Part shown: piece by piece, positions 42,959 through 50,334 of the stretch
Position numbering within the stretch: the stretch's first letter is position 1
Layout of the letters: each line of letters begins with the position of its first letter
DNA from: Gemmata palustris
Lineage (GTDB): Bacteria > Planctomycetota > Planctomycetia > Gemmatales > Gemmataceae
Direction: 5' to 3'
DNA length: 64,000 nt
NCBI RefSeq assembly: GCF_017939745.1
Contig: NZ_JAGKQQ010000001.1
Coordinates: forward strand, 3,472,001 to 3,536,000
The notes under the pieces: model-generated
The model's input: only the letters and a program-made list of their open reading frames with translations
What the model was told of the DNA's origin: nothing
The model's database searches: none
Made by a program: the position numbers and the translations under genes

Positions 42959-43671
42959 ACCCGTTGGGACCGATCGCCGCGCTACAAGCCCTGATGCCCA
43001 TCGAACTCACCGCGAAGGCCACGGTGAGCGGGCGCATCTACTACGCCTGGGAACAGCGCGAGCGGAACTACACCACGGGGGATTTCCAGGCGCCGATCTC
43101 GCCGCTCCGGGGCACGACAACCGTGGCGCCGGCCCGCGAGGTGAACAACGCCGACGTGCCCACGGGTACGATCGTGCTCGCGCGGCAGGCGGGGTCGGTG
43201 GGCGGCCAAGTGTGTTACGAGTTCCAGTACGAGCCGGGGGGCAGCGCGCCCACGCCGGTGTACGGCGAGTCGACTCTCTCCCTTTACACCATCACCGCGG
43301 ACTTCACGTGGTTCGATTCGACGCTCAGCATCTCGCTACCGAGCGCCGGCACGTACTCGCTGGAATGCACGGCCACGGCTCGCGGCGGCGTGTCCGTGGT
43401 CGGCGCCACGAGTTACATCGCCGCGCGCCTGTGGGACGTGACCAATAACTCCGACCTGAACCCGGCCGACCCGTCGATCGCCTTCCTGATTCAGCCCCAA
43501 ACCACCGTTGCCGTTGTTCGCGCCACCACAACGTTCGGCTTCAACCACACGGCAGCCGGCGCCAAGACGATCCGCCTCGAAGTGTTCCGCGGGCCGAACT
43601 TTGGAACGTCGATCATCGACGGGTACAGCAACTCGTCTGTCACCCGGTTGCGGTACTGGAAGATCTCGTGA
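42955..43671 (+). CDS. tail tip / fibre-like protein
   Basis: A 238-aa protein, overlapping its neighbour by 4 bp. An N-terminal hydrophilic part is followed by Ser/Thr/Gly-rich beta strands (LSISLPSAGTYSLECTATAR, GVSVVGATSYIAARLWDVTN) as in tail fibres or receptor-binding proteins. No confirmed homology. Confidence 0.5.
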   Translation: MNPLGPIAALQALMPIELTAKATVSGRIYYAWEQRERNYTTGDFQAPISPLRGTTTVAPAREVNNADVPTGTIVLARQAGSVGGQVCYEFQYEPGGSAPTPVYGESTLSLYTITADFTWFDSTLSISLPSAGTYSLECTATARGGVSVVGATSYIAARLWDVTNNSDLNPADPSIAFLIQPQTTVAVVRATTTFGFNHTAAGAKTIRLEVFRGPNFGTSIIDGYSNSSVTRLRYWKIS

Positions 43672-43729
43672 GCGGGAACCAAACCGCCACTTGGATGGGC
43701 TACCGCAAGCTGTCGTGAGGTGTCAGAAC

Positions 43730-44074
43730 ATGTGTGGAGCACAGAGCCAGAGTTGGTCCATCTACCGCGGCGAGGATGCGCCCATCGTCCTCACGGGCGC
43801 GGGCACGACCGACCCCACGGGCTGGGCACTCGTCGTTACGGTTTCGCAGTACGTGGAACAGGACCCGCCTCTCATCTCCACCACGAACGTCACCGTGGGC
43901 GGTCCCGACACGGACGGGGCGTACACGCTGACGGTCGCGCTCACCCGCGCGCAGACCAGCGCCCTCGCCTTCAGCACGTACCGGCTCGACCTCTGGAGGG
44001 CGGATTCCGGGTTCAACGTGCGACTGGCGGGCGGGCAACTCCAGGTGCTCACGCCCGTGAGACTGCCCGCGTGA
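43730..44074 (+). CDS. small tail-associated protein
   Basis: A 114-aa protein starting MCGAQSQSWSIYRGEDAPIV. The IYRGEDAPIVLTG opening followed by alternating beta segments resembles the N-terminal Ig-like domain of baseplate upper proteins. Position at the end of the structural operon fits a tail accessory protein. Confidence 0.5.
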   Translation: MCGAQSQSWSIYRGEDAPIVLTGAGTTDPTGWALVVTVSQYVEQDPPLISTTNVTVGGPDTDGAYTLTVALTRAQTSALAFSTYRLDLWRADSGFNVRLAGGQLQVLTPVRLPA

Positions 44075-44080
44075 TGTGCG

Positions 44081-44512
44081 TCAGTCGATGCGCAGTTCCT
44101 GGGCGGGGCGGTCCACGTTGCGAATGAACGTGATGCGGATGAGGGGGTAGAACTTCTCTGAGGCACCGTCCCAAATCACCGTCTGGTTGCGGTAGATCCA
44201 CACGTCCGAGAAGAACTTGTTGGGACCGAACTTACTCTCCTGCGTCTCGTCGGGTGCGCCCAGGAGTTTCTTCACCTCGTCGCGCTTCAGCCCCTCGTTG
44301 CCGGCACTCTGAACGATCTTCTCGCGAGCCTCCTTCAGAGTGAGTTTCTTCGAGGGTTCGTGGGGAGGAGGAACCTTGCCATCGGAGTGGGGCTCAACTG
44401 CCGCGGGCCCCTTGCCGGGCAGTACCGGGTCGCGATACACCGTCGGGCCGCCCTCTTTGTTGCACCCCGTGGACAGGCTCAGAAACAGCGTCAGGACGAC
44501 GACAGCGCGCAT
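44081..44512 (-). CDS. lipoprotein moron (SmpA/OmlA-like C-terminus)
   Basis: A 143-aa lipoprotein on the opposite strand to the phage genes. MRAVVVLTLFLSLSTGC is a lipoprotein signal (Cys17). The domain LKRDEVKKLLGAPDETQESK and SDVWIYRNQTVIWDG matches the plan of SmpA/OmlA/BamE-like beta-alpha folds. Such host-surface genes in prophages are often morons that alter the host envelope. Function inferred. Confidence 0.65.
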   Translation of the reverse strand: MRAVVVLTLFLSLSTGCNKEGGPTVYRDPVLPGKGPAAVEPHSDGKVPPPHEPSKKLTLKEAREKIVQSAGNEGLKRDEVKKLLGAPDETQESKFGPNKFFSDVWIYRNQTVIWDGASEKFYPLIRITFIRNVDRPAQELRID

Positions 44513-44600
44513 GAGACCGCTCCAACGTGAAAGAGCCCGCGAGGATCACTCGCAGGCATCTTAGCGAAGCGCTAGGGCCGCTCGCCACGTGGGAGTTCGG

Positions 44601-44792
44601 TTACGCCTTGAACTTCTTCTTCACGACCGACTTCCATTTGTCGGACCGGATCATACGGACGAAACCGGGCTTGAGACCAGTCTCCGACGCTATTTCGGCG
44701 TCGGTACGCGCCGGGCTCGCTTGAATTGCGGACTCCACTCGCGTGGCATGGCCGTAAACACGGGCTGCCGCTTCCTGAAAAGGCGTCATCAT
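44601..44792 (-). CDS. small HTH regulator
   Basis: A 63-aa protein, MMTPFQEAAARVYGHATRVE then ARTDAEIASETGLKPGFVRM, a helix-turn-helix (DAEIASETGLKPGFVRMI) with a basic tail (WKSVVKKKFKA). GAGG stands about 6 nt before the double ATG. It is 22 bp downstream of the RHH gene on the same strand, so both belong to one regulatory unit. Confidence 0.6.
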   Translation of the reverse strand: MMTPFQEAAARVYGHATRVESAIQASPARTDAEIASETGLKPGFVRMIRSDKWKSVVKKKFKA

Positions 44793-44814
44793 TTCATCCT
44801 CTCGACGGCCGGGT

Positions 44815-45030
44815 TTAATCGTCACTCTGCTCGAGGTCGATCTCGATCCCTTCCGCCTTGAAAAACTCGCGAAGGGCCCTCTCAATCACCGCGGTCTTCG
44901 TGGGCTTCGCTTTGAACTGGTCGCGGTATTTCCGCATTGCCGCACCCACATCCGCGGAGGGGCGGTAACTGATTGGCTTCGCGTCATCGTCAGCGCTGGC
45001 CGCATCTTTCTTTGTCGCCATGCCGAGCAT
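44815..45030 (-). CDS. ribbon-helix-helix regulator (Arc/CopG-like)
   Basis: A 71-aa protein. The strand SYRPSADVGAAMRKYRDQF followed by the helices KTAVIERALREFFKAEGIEI has the ribbon-helix-helix layout. GGAAGG stands 8 nt before the ATG at 45030; an internal ATG at 45021 is weaker. It faces a plus-strand promoter with CGTAT repeats, so it may repress that promoter and act in prophage control or as an antitoxin-like regulator. Confidence 0.65.
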   Translation of the reverse strand: MLGMATKKDAASADDDAKPISYRPSADVGAAMRKYRDQFKAKPTKTAVIERALREFFKAEGIEIDLEQSDD

Positions 45031-45123
45031 TGTAAATCCCTTCCGCTTTTGGAACTACCTCAGTATGCCCCACGCCTCTCTACGTGCCAAGTATTGATGA
45101 CTCGTATTTCTGAAAAGATTTAG

Positions 45124-45151
45124 TTGACACGTATGACGCGTATGGTAAGAT
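45124..45151 (+). promoter_or_regulatory. promoter with CGTATG operator repeats
   Basis: TTGACA (45124-45129), 16 bp, TAAGAT (45146-45151). The spacer contains CGTATG twice (45130-45135 and 45139-45144), with a third CGTAT near 45105. Direct repeats inside a spacer are typical of RHH-repressor sites. Confidence 0.6.
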
Positions 45152-45190
45152 GCCGGTGTGACGCGAACGAGACACCAACGGGAGACGGAA

Positions 45191-45397
45191 ATGGAACTGA
45201 TCGACATCGAGGTGTGGGTGATGGTGAACGGTGACGGTGAGTTCGAGGTGTCGAAGGACGCCGAGGAACTGCAGGCCCCCGCGGGCCAGGCGTCGCGGCT
45301 GGTGAAGATCACGGTGAAGGTGCCGCTGCCCCAGCCGGTCGAGTTGGAAGCGGAGATCGGGGCCGAGCCGGAGACGGGCGAACTGAAACTGGCGTGA
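45191..45397 (+). CDS. small prophage/moron protein, acidic beta-rich
   Basis: A 68-aa acidic protein (MELIDIEVWVMVNGDGEFEV, then VELEAEIGAEPETGELKL) expressed from the strong promoter at 45124. GGAGACGGAA precedes the ATG. No family recognised. A 14-bp hairpin follows directly. Confidence 0.6.
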   Translation: MELIDIEVWVMVNGDGEFEVSKDAEELQAPAGQASRLVKITVKVPLPQPVELEAEIGAEPETGELKLA

Positions 45398-45406
45398 GTA
45401 AATGAC

Positions 45407-45441
45407 GCGACCTGCATCAACTTGTCCTTGATGCAGGTCGC
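45407..45441 (+). terminator. terminator hairpin, 14-bp stem
   Basis: GCGACCTGCATCAA, loop CTTGTCC, TTGATGCAGGTCGC, perfect, 10 bp after the 68-aa gene. Followed by TTCCC, no long U-tract. Confidence 0.7.
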
Positions 45442-45474
45442 TTCCCAACCCCTGATTTGACCAGGAGCTGAGCA

Positions 45475-45816
45475 ATGACCACTTTTACAGAACTTCTCGA
45501 GCCGACCAAGAGCGAAAAGCACGGCAGTTTCATCTTCACGTCCGGGAGCACGGACTTCACCAACTCATCCGGCACGCTCACCATCATGGGCACCCGGTCG
45601 TTCGCCATCTACGACGTCGAGGAATTCCCCTGCGACTGTGGCCGCGGGTTCATGCTGTTCAAGAAGACCCCGGGCACCGACGTCACCGAGGACCGCTACG
45701 CCTGCTTCATCGGCAGTGACGGCGTCGGCCACTGTGAGTGTAAAGGGTTCTACTCGACGGGCCGCTGTAAACACCTCGCCAGCATTCACGAATTGGTCAA
45801 AGCCAACCGCATCTAA
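45475..45816 (+). CDS. SWIM zinc-finger protein
   Basis: A 113-aa protein. The C-terminus HCECKGFYSTGRCKHLASIH is the CxC...CxH SWIM zinc-binding motif, used for DNA or protein binding. The first half (LLEPTKSEKHGSFIFTSGST) is mainly beta. GAGC stands upstream of the ATG. It is bracketed by hairpins, an isolated transcription unit in the right part of the prophage. Confidence 0.7.
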   Translation: MTTFTELLEPTKSEKHGSFIFTSGSTDFTNSSGTLTIMGTRSFAIYDVEEFPCDCGRGFMLFKKTPGTDVTEDRYACFIGSDGVGHCECKGFYSTGRCKHLASIHELVKANRI

Positions 45817-45841
45817 ACCTTCCGCAAATTTGCAGAAGGTT
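45816..45841. terminator. hairpin after SWIM gene
   Basis: AACCTTCCGCAAA folds onto TTTGCAGAAGGTT, 13 bp with one mismatch and no loop, overlapping the stop codon. Related in sequence to the hairpin at 27520-27543. Confidence 0.55.
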
Positions 45842-45850
45842 CCCAGGACC

Positions 45851-45878
45851 GAGCAAGCGGCCAATTGGCCGCTTGCTC
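45851..45878. repeat. 28-bp perfect palindrome
   Basis: GAGCAAGCGGCCAA joined directly to its exact complement TTGGCCGCTTGCTC. It stands just before the ribosome site (GGAGG, 45881) of a 42-codon gene. Operator, terminator or cruciform site. Confidence 0.75.
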
Positions 45879-45892
45879 CCGGAGGCTTTCAC

Positions 45893-46021
45893 GTGCTTGC
45901 GCTCATCCGCTCGGAATGGTTCACGGTCACTCTGAAGCGCGCCGGCTGGTGCTTCCACCACAGCAACGAGGCGGCCCTGCGCGTGCTGCAGGTCGGACCT
46001 CTCGTCATCGAACTGGCTTGA
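45893..46021 (+). CDS. 42-aa small protein
   Basis: VLALIRSEWFTVTLKRAGWC followed by FHHSNEAALRVLQVGPLVIE. GGAGG lies 7 nt before the GTG, an ideal spacing, which is the main reason to accept so small a gene. The sequence is hydrophobic-aromatic with basic residues. It sits between the 28-bp palindrome and the last prophage gene. No family. Confidence 0.5.
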   Translation: MLALIRSEWFTVTLKRAGWCFHHSNEAALRVLQVGPLVIELA

Positions 46022-46097
46022 TTCATTGACGGCGAACTCGACCGCGACGTTGCGGTTAAGTTCACTCTCCCATCACCACGCATGTTGAGGGACAAGC

Positions 46098-46478
46098 ATG
46101 GCTGACACACGGAAGACCAAGCTCAAGAAGCTCCGCGCACCGGACGTCGTTGACGCCGACGACATCCTGAGCGATCTCAGCTACTGGAAGAACCTCGCGA
46201 TCGAGAAGCACCAGGAGAAGGAGAGCGCCTGGCTCCGCGACCGGCTCACGGGCTGGCTGGCGCGCACGCTCGGAGAGATCGAACACGTCGAGGCGCAACT
46301 CAACAACCAAGACTCCGAACTCGCCCGCGCGCTCGCCGAGGACGAACGCATATCGGTCAGCAGTGCCCTCTACGACATCGTTGACCTGATGGTGAACTGT
46401 CGCCCGAACCACGTGCCCGAGTTCCTGAAAGTCGAGCCGTTCAACATGGCCAAAATCCCCCGCAAGAAGAAGAGCTGA
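46098..46478 (+). CDS. last prophage gene, helical protein
   Basis: A 126-aa protein, mostly helical (LSYWKNLAIEKHQEKESAWL, GEIEHVEAQLNNQDSELARA), with Lys-rich ends. GAGGGACAAGC precedes the ATG. It is followed by a 12-bp hairpin and then the right edge of the prophage. No family recognised. Confidence 0.55.
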   Translation: MADTRKTKLKKLRAPDVVDADDILSDLSYWKNLAIEKHQEKESAWLRDRLTGWLARTLGEIEHVEAQLNNQDSELARALAEDERISVSSALYDIVDLMVNCRPNHVPEFLKVEPFNMAKIPRKKKS

Positions 46479-46487
46479 CTCTACTCT

Positions 46488-46516
46488 GACTGGTGTCCAC
46501 AGTATGGACACCAGTC
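46488..46516 (+). terminator. terminator hairpin, 12-bp stem
   Basis: GACTGGTGTCCA, loop CAGTA, TGGACACCAGTC, perfect, 9 bp after the stop of the last prophage gene. Confidence 0.7.
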
Positions 46517-46776
46517 GCCCTCCCGTTTACTCCCGTTAACCCCACCGGACTCCCGAATTGCCTACGCACGGATGCGGAGAAAGTAATTGCTTGCAACGGA
46601 CCCCGGGGCGCTGTAAACACTACGTTTACAAGGCTCTGGGGGTTTTTCCGCTTGACCTGATTTGCGACGTGGCCCCGGCCCTCATGGTGTGAAAGCACAG
46701 AAGCGAACAGCCGGGACCACGCCACCCAATTCTACGCAACCGGACACCCGTTCTTGCTCCGCGAGGCGCTCAATTC
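46517..46776. other. right prophage edge, non-coding
   Basis: 260 bp without a gene. It holds TACTCCCGT near 46532, the inverted repeat TGTAAAC-ACTAC-GTTTACA at 46612-46630, and the 12-bp att candidate at 46666-46677. The EVE gene begins 99 bp later. Confidence 0.5.
46666..46677. repeat. candidate attR core, GACGTGGCCCCG
   Basis: Direct repeat of 24446-24457, on the border between prophage and EVE gene. Similarity continues on the right with gaps (CCC...ATGG). Confidence 0.4.
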
Positions 46777-47184
46777 ATGGCACGCTGGCTGTTCAAGGAA
46801 GAACCGGAGGCGTACAGCTTCGCGGACCTCGCGCGCGACGGCTCCACCACCTGGAGCGGCGTGGCCAACGCGCTCGCGCAGAAGCACTTGCGCGCGGTGA
46901 AGAAGGGCGATCACGTGTTCTTCTACGCGACCGGCAAGTTGAAGTCGGTTGTGGGCGTGATGGAGGTGACCGCCGACCCGACCCCGGACCCGGCCGACCC
47001 CGCCGGGAAGTGCGTCGCGGTGACGGTCAAACCACTTCGCAAGCTCGCTTCACCCGTTACGCTCGCCACGATCAAAGCGGACAAGGCGTTTGCCTCGTGG
47101 GAACTCGTGAAGCAGGCGCGACTCTCCGTGATGCCCGTGCCGGATGATCTGTGGGCGCGGATCGAAGCACTGGGTGCCGAGTAA
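46777..47184 (+). CDS. EVE-domain protein
   Basis: A 135-aa EVE domain, related to YTH and PUA folds, that may read modified bases. Seen: the opening RWLFKEEPEAYSFADLARDG, WSGVANALAQKHLRAVKKGD and FFYATGKLKSVVGVMEV, and the end WELVKQARLSVMPVPDDLW, all standard for the family. Bacterial EVE proteins are often near restriction or modification genes; here the neighbour is a prophage and dnaB. Complete and host-like. Confidence 0.9.
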   Translation: MARWLFKEEPEAYSFADLARDGSTTWSGVANALAQKHLRAVKKGDHVFFYATGKLKSVVGVMEVTADPTPDPADPAGKCVAVTVKPLRKLASPVTLATIKADKAFASWELVKQARLSVMPVPDDLWARIEALGAE

Positions 47185-47383
47185 TCGCGCACCCGCGGAA
47201 GCGCCCTTCCCGTACTTTCCGGCCCCGCCCCGACGACCCATTCCGCGCCGCGACCATCCCTTTCCCAACCCAGCGGCGGCGGCCTTCCATTTTTCCGCGC
47301 CGTCCGTTATCAATCGCGCTGACCCCGAGTGCGTGCTCCCGAGCCCGCGCGCCTGATTCGCCGTAAGTCGTGAGCTACTCGCA

Positions 47384-48769
47384 ATGTCCAACGATCAACA
47401 ATTGACCGACCGCCTCCCGCCCCAGAACCGCGACGCCGAACGCGGCGTCCTCGGCGGCATCCTGCGCGACCCCGACACGCTGCCGACCGTGCAACAGCAC
47501 ATCGTCACGGACAACTTTTACTTCGACGCGCACCAGAAGATCTATCAGGCGCTGTGCGACCTCGCGACCGACGCGCAACCCATCGACCTCGTGCTGCTGT
47601 ACGACCGGCTCCGAAAGAACAAGCAGCTCGAAGACGTGGGCGGACAGGCGTACCTGGTCGAGTTGTGGGAGGCGGTGCCGACCGGGGCCAACGCCGAGTA
47701 CCACGCGAAACTCGTTAAGGACACCGCAATGGTGCGGGGGCTGATCCACGCCAGCAACGAGATCCTGCGCGACGCCTACGACCGCACACAGTCGGGCGAC
47801 GAACTGGTGGCGCAGGCCGAGCGCAAGATCATGGAGGTGGCGAAGCAGGGGATGGTGGGCGAAACGGCGGTGCTCTCGACCGTGGTCAAGGAAGCGTTCG
47901 ACCGGCTCGACTCGCGCATCGGCCAGGACAACCTCGCGATCAGCGGGCTGCCCAGTGGCTACGTCGACCTCGACAACATGACCGCGGGCCTGCACAACAC
48001 CGAACTCGTCATCATCGCCGCGCGCCCGTCCGTCGGTAAGACGGCATTCGCACTGAACGTCGTCAGAAACATCATCGTCGAAGGGGTCTCATCAGGTCAG
48101 TCGCCGGTGGTGATGTTCTTCAGCCTCGAAATGGCCCGGATCGAACTGGCCGAGCGCCTCTTGTGCTGCCAGTCGCGCGTGGGCAGCCACAACGTGCGCA
48201 AGGGACACCTCAACTCGGACGACCTCCAGAAACTGATGGACGCGGGCGACATCCTCCGCCGGTGCCGGCTCTACATCGACGACACGCCGAGCCGCACGAT
48301 GATCCAGATCGCGGCCAGCGCCCGGCGGCTGCAGAAGAAGCACGAACGGGACGGCGGGCTGAAGCTCATCGTGATCGACTACCTGCAGCTCATCGAGCCG
48401 GAGAACCGCCGCGACCCGCGCCAGGAGCAGGTCGCGCAGATCAGCCGCCGGCTGAAGTTCCTCGCGCGCGAGCTGAAAATCCCGGTGATCGCGCTCGCCC
48501 AGGTGAACCGGGCGTCCGAGGACCGCCAGGACCACAAGCCGCGGCTCTCGGACCTCCGCGAATCGGGCTCGATCGAGCAGGACGCCGACACCTGTATGAT
48601 GCTGCACCGCCCGGGCAAGTTCGAGGGCCAGGAAGACAACGTCCTCGAGGTGATTATCGCGAAGCAGCGCAACGGACCGACGGGCGAAATCACGCTCACG
48701 TGGCGGAAAGAGTACAACCGCTACGAGAGCTACATCGCCGACGTCAACATGGGCGACGGCGGCATATGA
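47384..48769 (+). CDS. dnaB: replicative DNA helicase DnaB
   Basis: A 461-aa replicative helicase. The N-terminal domain (QNRDAERGVLGGILRDPDTL) is followed by the RecA-like motor: Walker A IIAARPSVGKTAFALNVVRN, Walker B LKLIVIDYLQLIEP, IPVIALAQVNRASEDRQDHK and the R-finger region LRESGSIEQDADTCMMLHRP. Complete and without intein. The ribosome site is weak (GTGAG 7 nt before ATG). It serves chromosome replication; the prophage has its own helicase. Confidence 0.96.
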   Translation: MSNDQQLTDRLPPQNRDAERGVLGGILRDPDTLPTVQQHIVTDNFYFDAHQKIYQALCDLATDAQPIDLVLLYDRLRKNKQLEDVGGQAYLVELWEAVPTGANAEYHAKLVKDTAMVRGLIHASNEILRDAYDRTQSGDELVAQAERKIMEVAKQGMVGETAVLSTVVKEAFDRLDSRIGQDNLAISGLPSGYVDLDNMTAGLHNTELVIIAARPSVGKTAFALNVVRNIIVEGVSSGQSPVVMFFSLEMARIELAERLLCCQSRVGSHNVRKGHLNSDDLQKLMDAGDILRRCRLYIDDTPSRTMIQIAASARRLQKKHERDGGLKLIVIDYLQLIEPENRRDPRQEQVAQISRRLKFLARELKIPVIALAQVNRASEDRQDHKPRLSDLRESGSIEQDADTCMMLHRPGKFEGQEDNVLEVIIAKQRNGPTGEITLTWRKEYNRYESYIADVNMGDGGI

Positions 48770-48877
48770 GCCGGGCCGGGCACCGCACGAGCGCCCGAGT
48801 CATCGAACTGTTGAACTCCCGTCCGATTCGGCTTAACATTCACACCCGAGGTCGGTTGAGCCGCGTTCGGGGGCCGC

Positions 48878-49225
48878 ATGGAACTGTTCGCCCAGGGTCT
48901 GGTGCTCGTTATCGTCGGAGCGGTCGTTTGGGGCCTCTGGCGTGCGGGTCAGCCGGCCCCGTACTTCGCGGTCCGCATTACACGCGGTGAAGCACGGTCC
49001 GCTACGGGAACCGTGACCGCGCCGTTCCTCCAGCGGGTCCAAGAGGTCGCGTCCGAACACCGCATCGCCACGGGGACCGTTTGGGCCGTGGTGCGCCAGG
49101 GCGGGCGCATCAGTTTGAAGTTCTCGCGCCACTTCCCTCCGCCCGCCTGTCAACAGCTCCGAAACTGGTGGGGCGCATCGGGCTGGAAGGCTGGTATCCG
49201 CCGAAACAAGTGCCCGCGCAAATAA
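48878..49225 (+). CDS. DUF3634-like membrane-anchored protein
   Basis: A 115-aa protein with one N-terminal transmembrane segment (MELFAQGLVLVIVGAVVWGL) and a compact domain, AVRITRGEARSATGTVTAPF and ISLKFSRHFPPPACQQLRNW. The layout matches DUF3634 proteins. Function unknown. It follows dnaB by 108 bp. Confidence 0.7.
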   Translation: MELFAQGLVLVIVGAVVWGLWRAGQPAPYFAVRITRGEARSATGTVTAPFLQRVQEVASEHRIATGTVWAVVRQGGRISLKFSRHFPPPACQQLRNWWGASGWKAGIRRNKCPRK

Positions 49226-49242
49226 CGCAAATACGGCACGAT

Positions 49243-50316
49243 TTACGCCCCAATTGGGCGCGGGGGCGTTACGCGGAGGCGTGTCGCGTGCGGGGCGAGG
49301 GCGTCCGCAATGCCGGGATAGAGCACAACGCCTTCTGCCAGTGCGCGTTTCTTGTGCGCGAGACCGCGCTGGCCCGGTACGCGGACCGCATCGACCCCGG
49401 GGACCGGCGGGCTGTCGCGGCACGCATTCGCGAGCCACCCGGTTTCGTGCTGAAACGCATCACGTCCACCGAACGCGGTGGGGTCGATCACCTGGACGAA
49501 CACCGATGCACCCCACTGCGTCGGCGCCTCGGCCCGGCCGAAGCCGCTCAGCCCTTGCGTGAGAGCCTCGACCATCAGCGCCAGCCCGAAACCCTTGTGC
49601 CCGTATTCGGCTCCCCCGAGCGGAAGAAGCGAACCCGGCGGGTCGGAGAACAGGGCGTTCGGGTCATCGGTCGGCGCGCCCGCGGCATCGAGCGCCCACG
49701 CACCGGGGAACGTCTTCCCCTCGCGCCGGAGCCGACCCGCCATTCCGTTCGTGGTGATCGACGCACTAATGTCGATCAGGATCGGGTCAGCATCGGTCGG
49801 GATGCCGACCGCGAACGGATCCGGGGTGAACACCGCTTTTCGCCCGCCAAATGGAGCGACACTGGCCACGGCAGGGTCGGAACTGGCGATCGTAATCATC
49901 AGCCCGCGATCGGTCGCACGCTGAAGGAACGCGGCCAAACAACCGATGTGGTGACTCCGCCGAATGACGATCGTCGCGACCCCGTAGGTCGGCGCGCGTT
50001 CCACCGCGAGGTCCACGGCCTTCGCGGTGAGCCACACACCCGGGAGCCGGCGCCCGTCCCAGGTCACGGTTGCACCGCGATCCGCGACCACCTCCGGTTC
50101 GCCGCGTGGGATCATCCCTCCGGATTCCAATTCGCCGAGGTAAGTGGGGGCCAGTTGCAACCCGTGCGTGGTGTGGCCGAGTAAATCGGCCTCGACCAGC
50201 CCCGCGGCGATGGCGGCCGGCTTGTCGCCGTCACAGCCGGCCGCGGCAAAAAGTGCGGTGGCGTACTCGATCAGATCACGAACTTGGTACCGAATCTCGG
50301 AACTGGTATTCGACAT
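49243..50316 (-). CDS. Ldh-family oxidoreductase (second)
   Basis: A 357-aa member of the Ldh_2 family, last gene of the minus-strand cluster. Seen: LLGHTTHGLQLAPTYL with the conserved His, RRSHHIGCLAAF, FTPDPFAVGIPT, GAEYGHKGFGLALMVEALTQ and SGFGRAEAPTQWGASVFVQV. It differs clearly from the one at 10449-11543. Within a cluster of Gfo/Idh and secreted proteins it probably oxidises a sugar-acid or similar hydroxy-acid. Confidence 0.88.
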   Translation of the reverse strand: MSNTSSEIRYQVRDLIEYATALFAAAGCDGDKPAAIAAGLVEADLLGHTTHGLQLAPTYLGELESGGMIPRGEPEVVADRGATVTWDGRRLPGVWLTAKAVDLAVERAPTYGVATIVIRRSHHIGCLAAFLQRATDRGLMITIASSDPAVASVAPFGGRKAVFTPDPFAVGIPTDADPILIDISASITTNGMAGRLRREGKTFPGAWALDAAGAPTDDPNALFSDPPGSLLPLGGAEYGHKGFGLALMVEALTQGLSGFGRAEAPTQWGASVFVQVIDPTAFGGRDAFQHETGWLANACRDSPPVPGVDAVRVPGQRGLAHKKRALAEGVVLYPGIADALAPHATRLRVTPPRPIGA

Positions 50317-50334
50317 CGTTTCACCTGGGAGAGC

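Larger units (their letters stand above)
24446..46677. mobile_element. prophage of about 22 kb, siphovirus-like
   Basis: A contiguous block with integrase, primase-helicase, sigma factor, TerS, TerL, portal, prohead protease, major capsid, head-completion, G and G-T chaperones with a -1 frameshift, tape measure and tail-tip proteins, bounded by the 12-bp repeats. Nearly all genes read plus. The gene order is that of tailed siphoviruses. Ends are a proposal; the flanking genes (hydrolase, EVE protein) are intact and host-like. Confidence 0.8.

Noticed and set aside
45404-46516. CRISPR-like array from the repeated hairpins
   Set aside because: The hairpins differ in sequence and are not evenly spaced; they separate genes.
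49081-50184. Plus-strand frame over the Ldh-family gene
   Set aside because: Antisense shadow; the minus strand has the family motifs.
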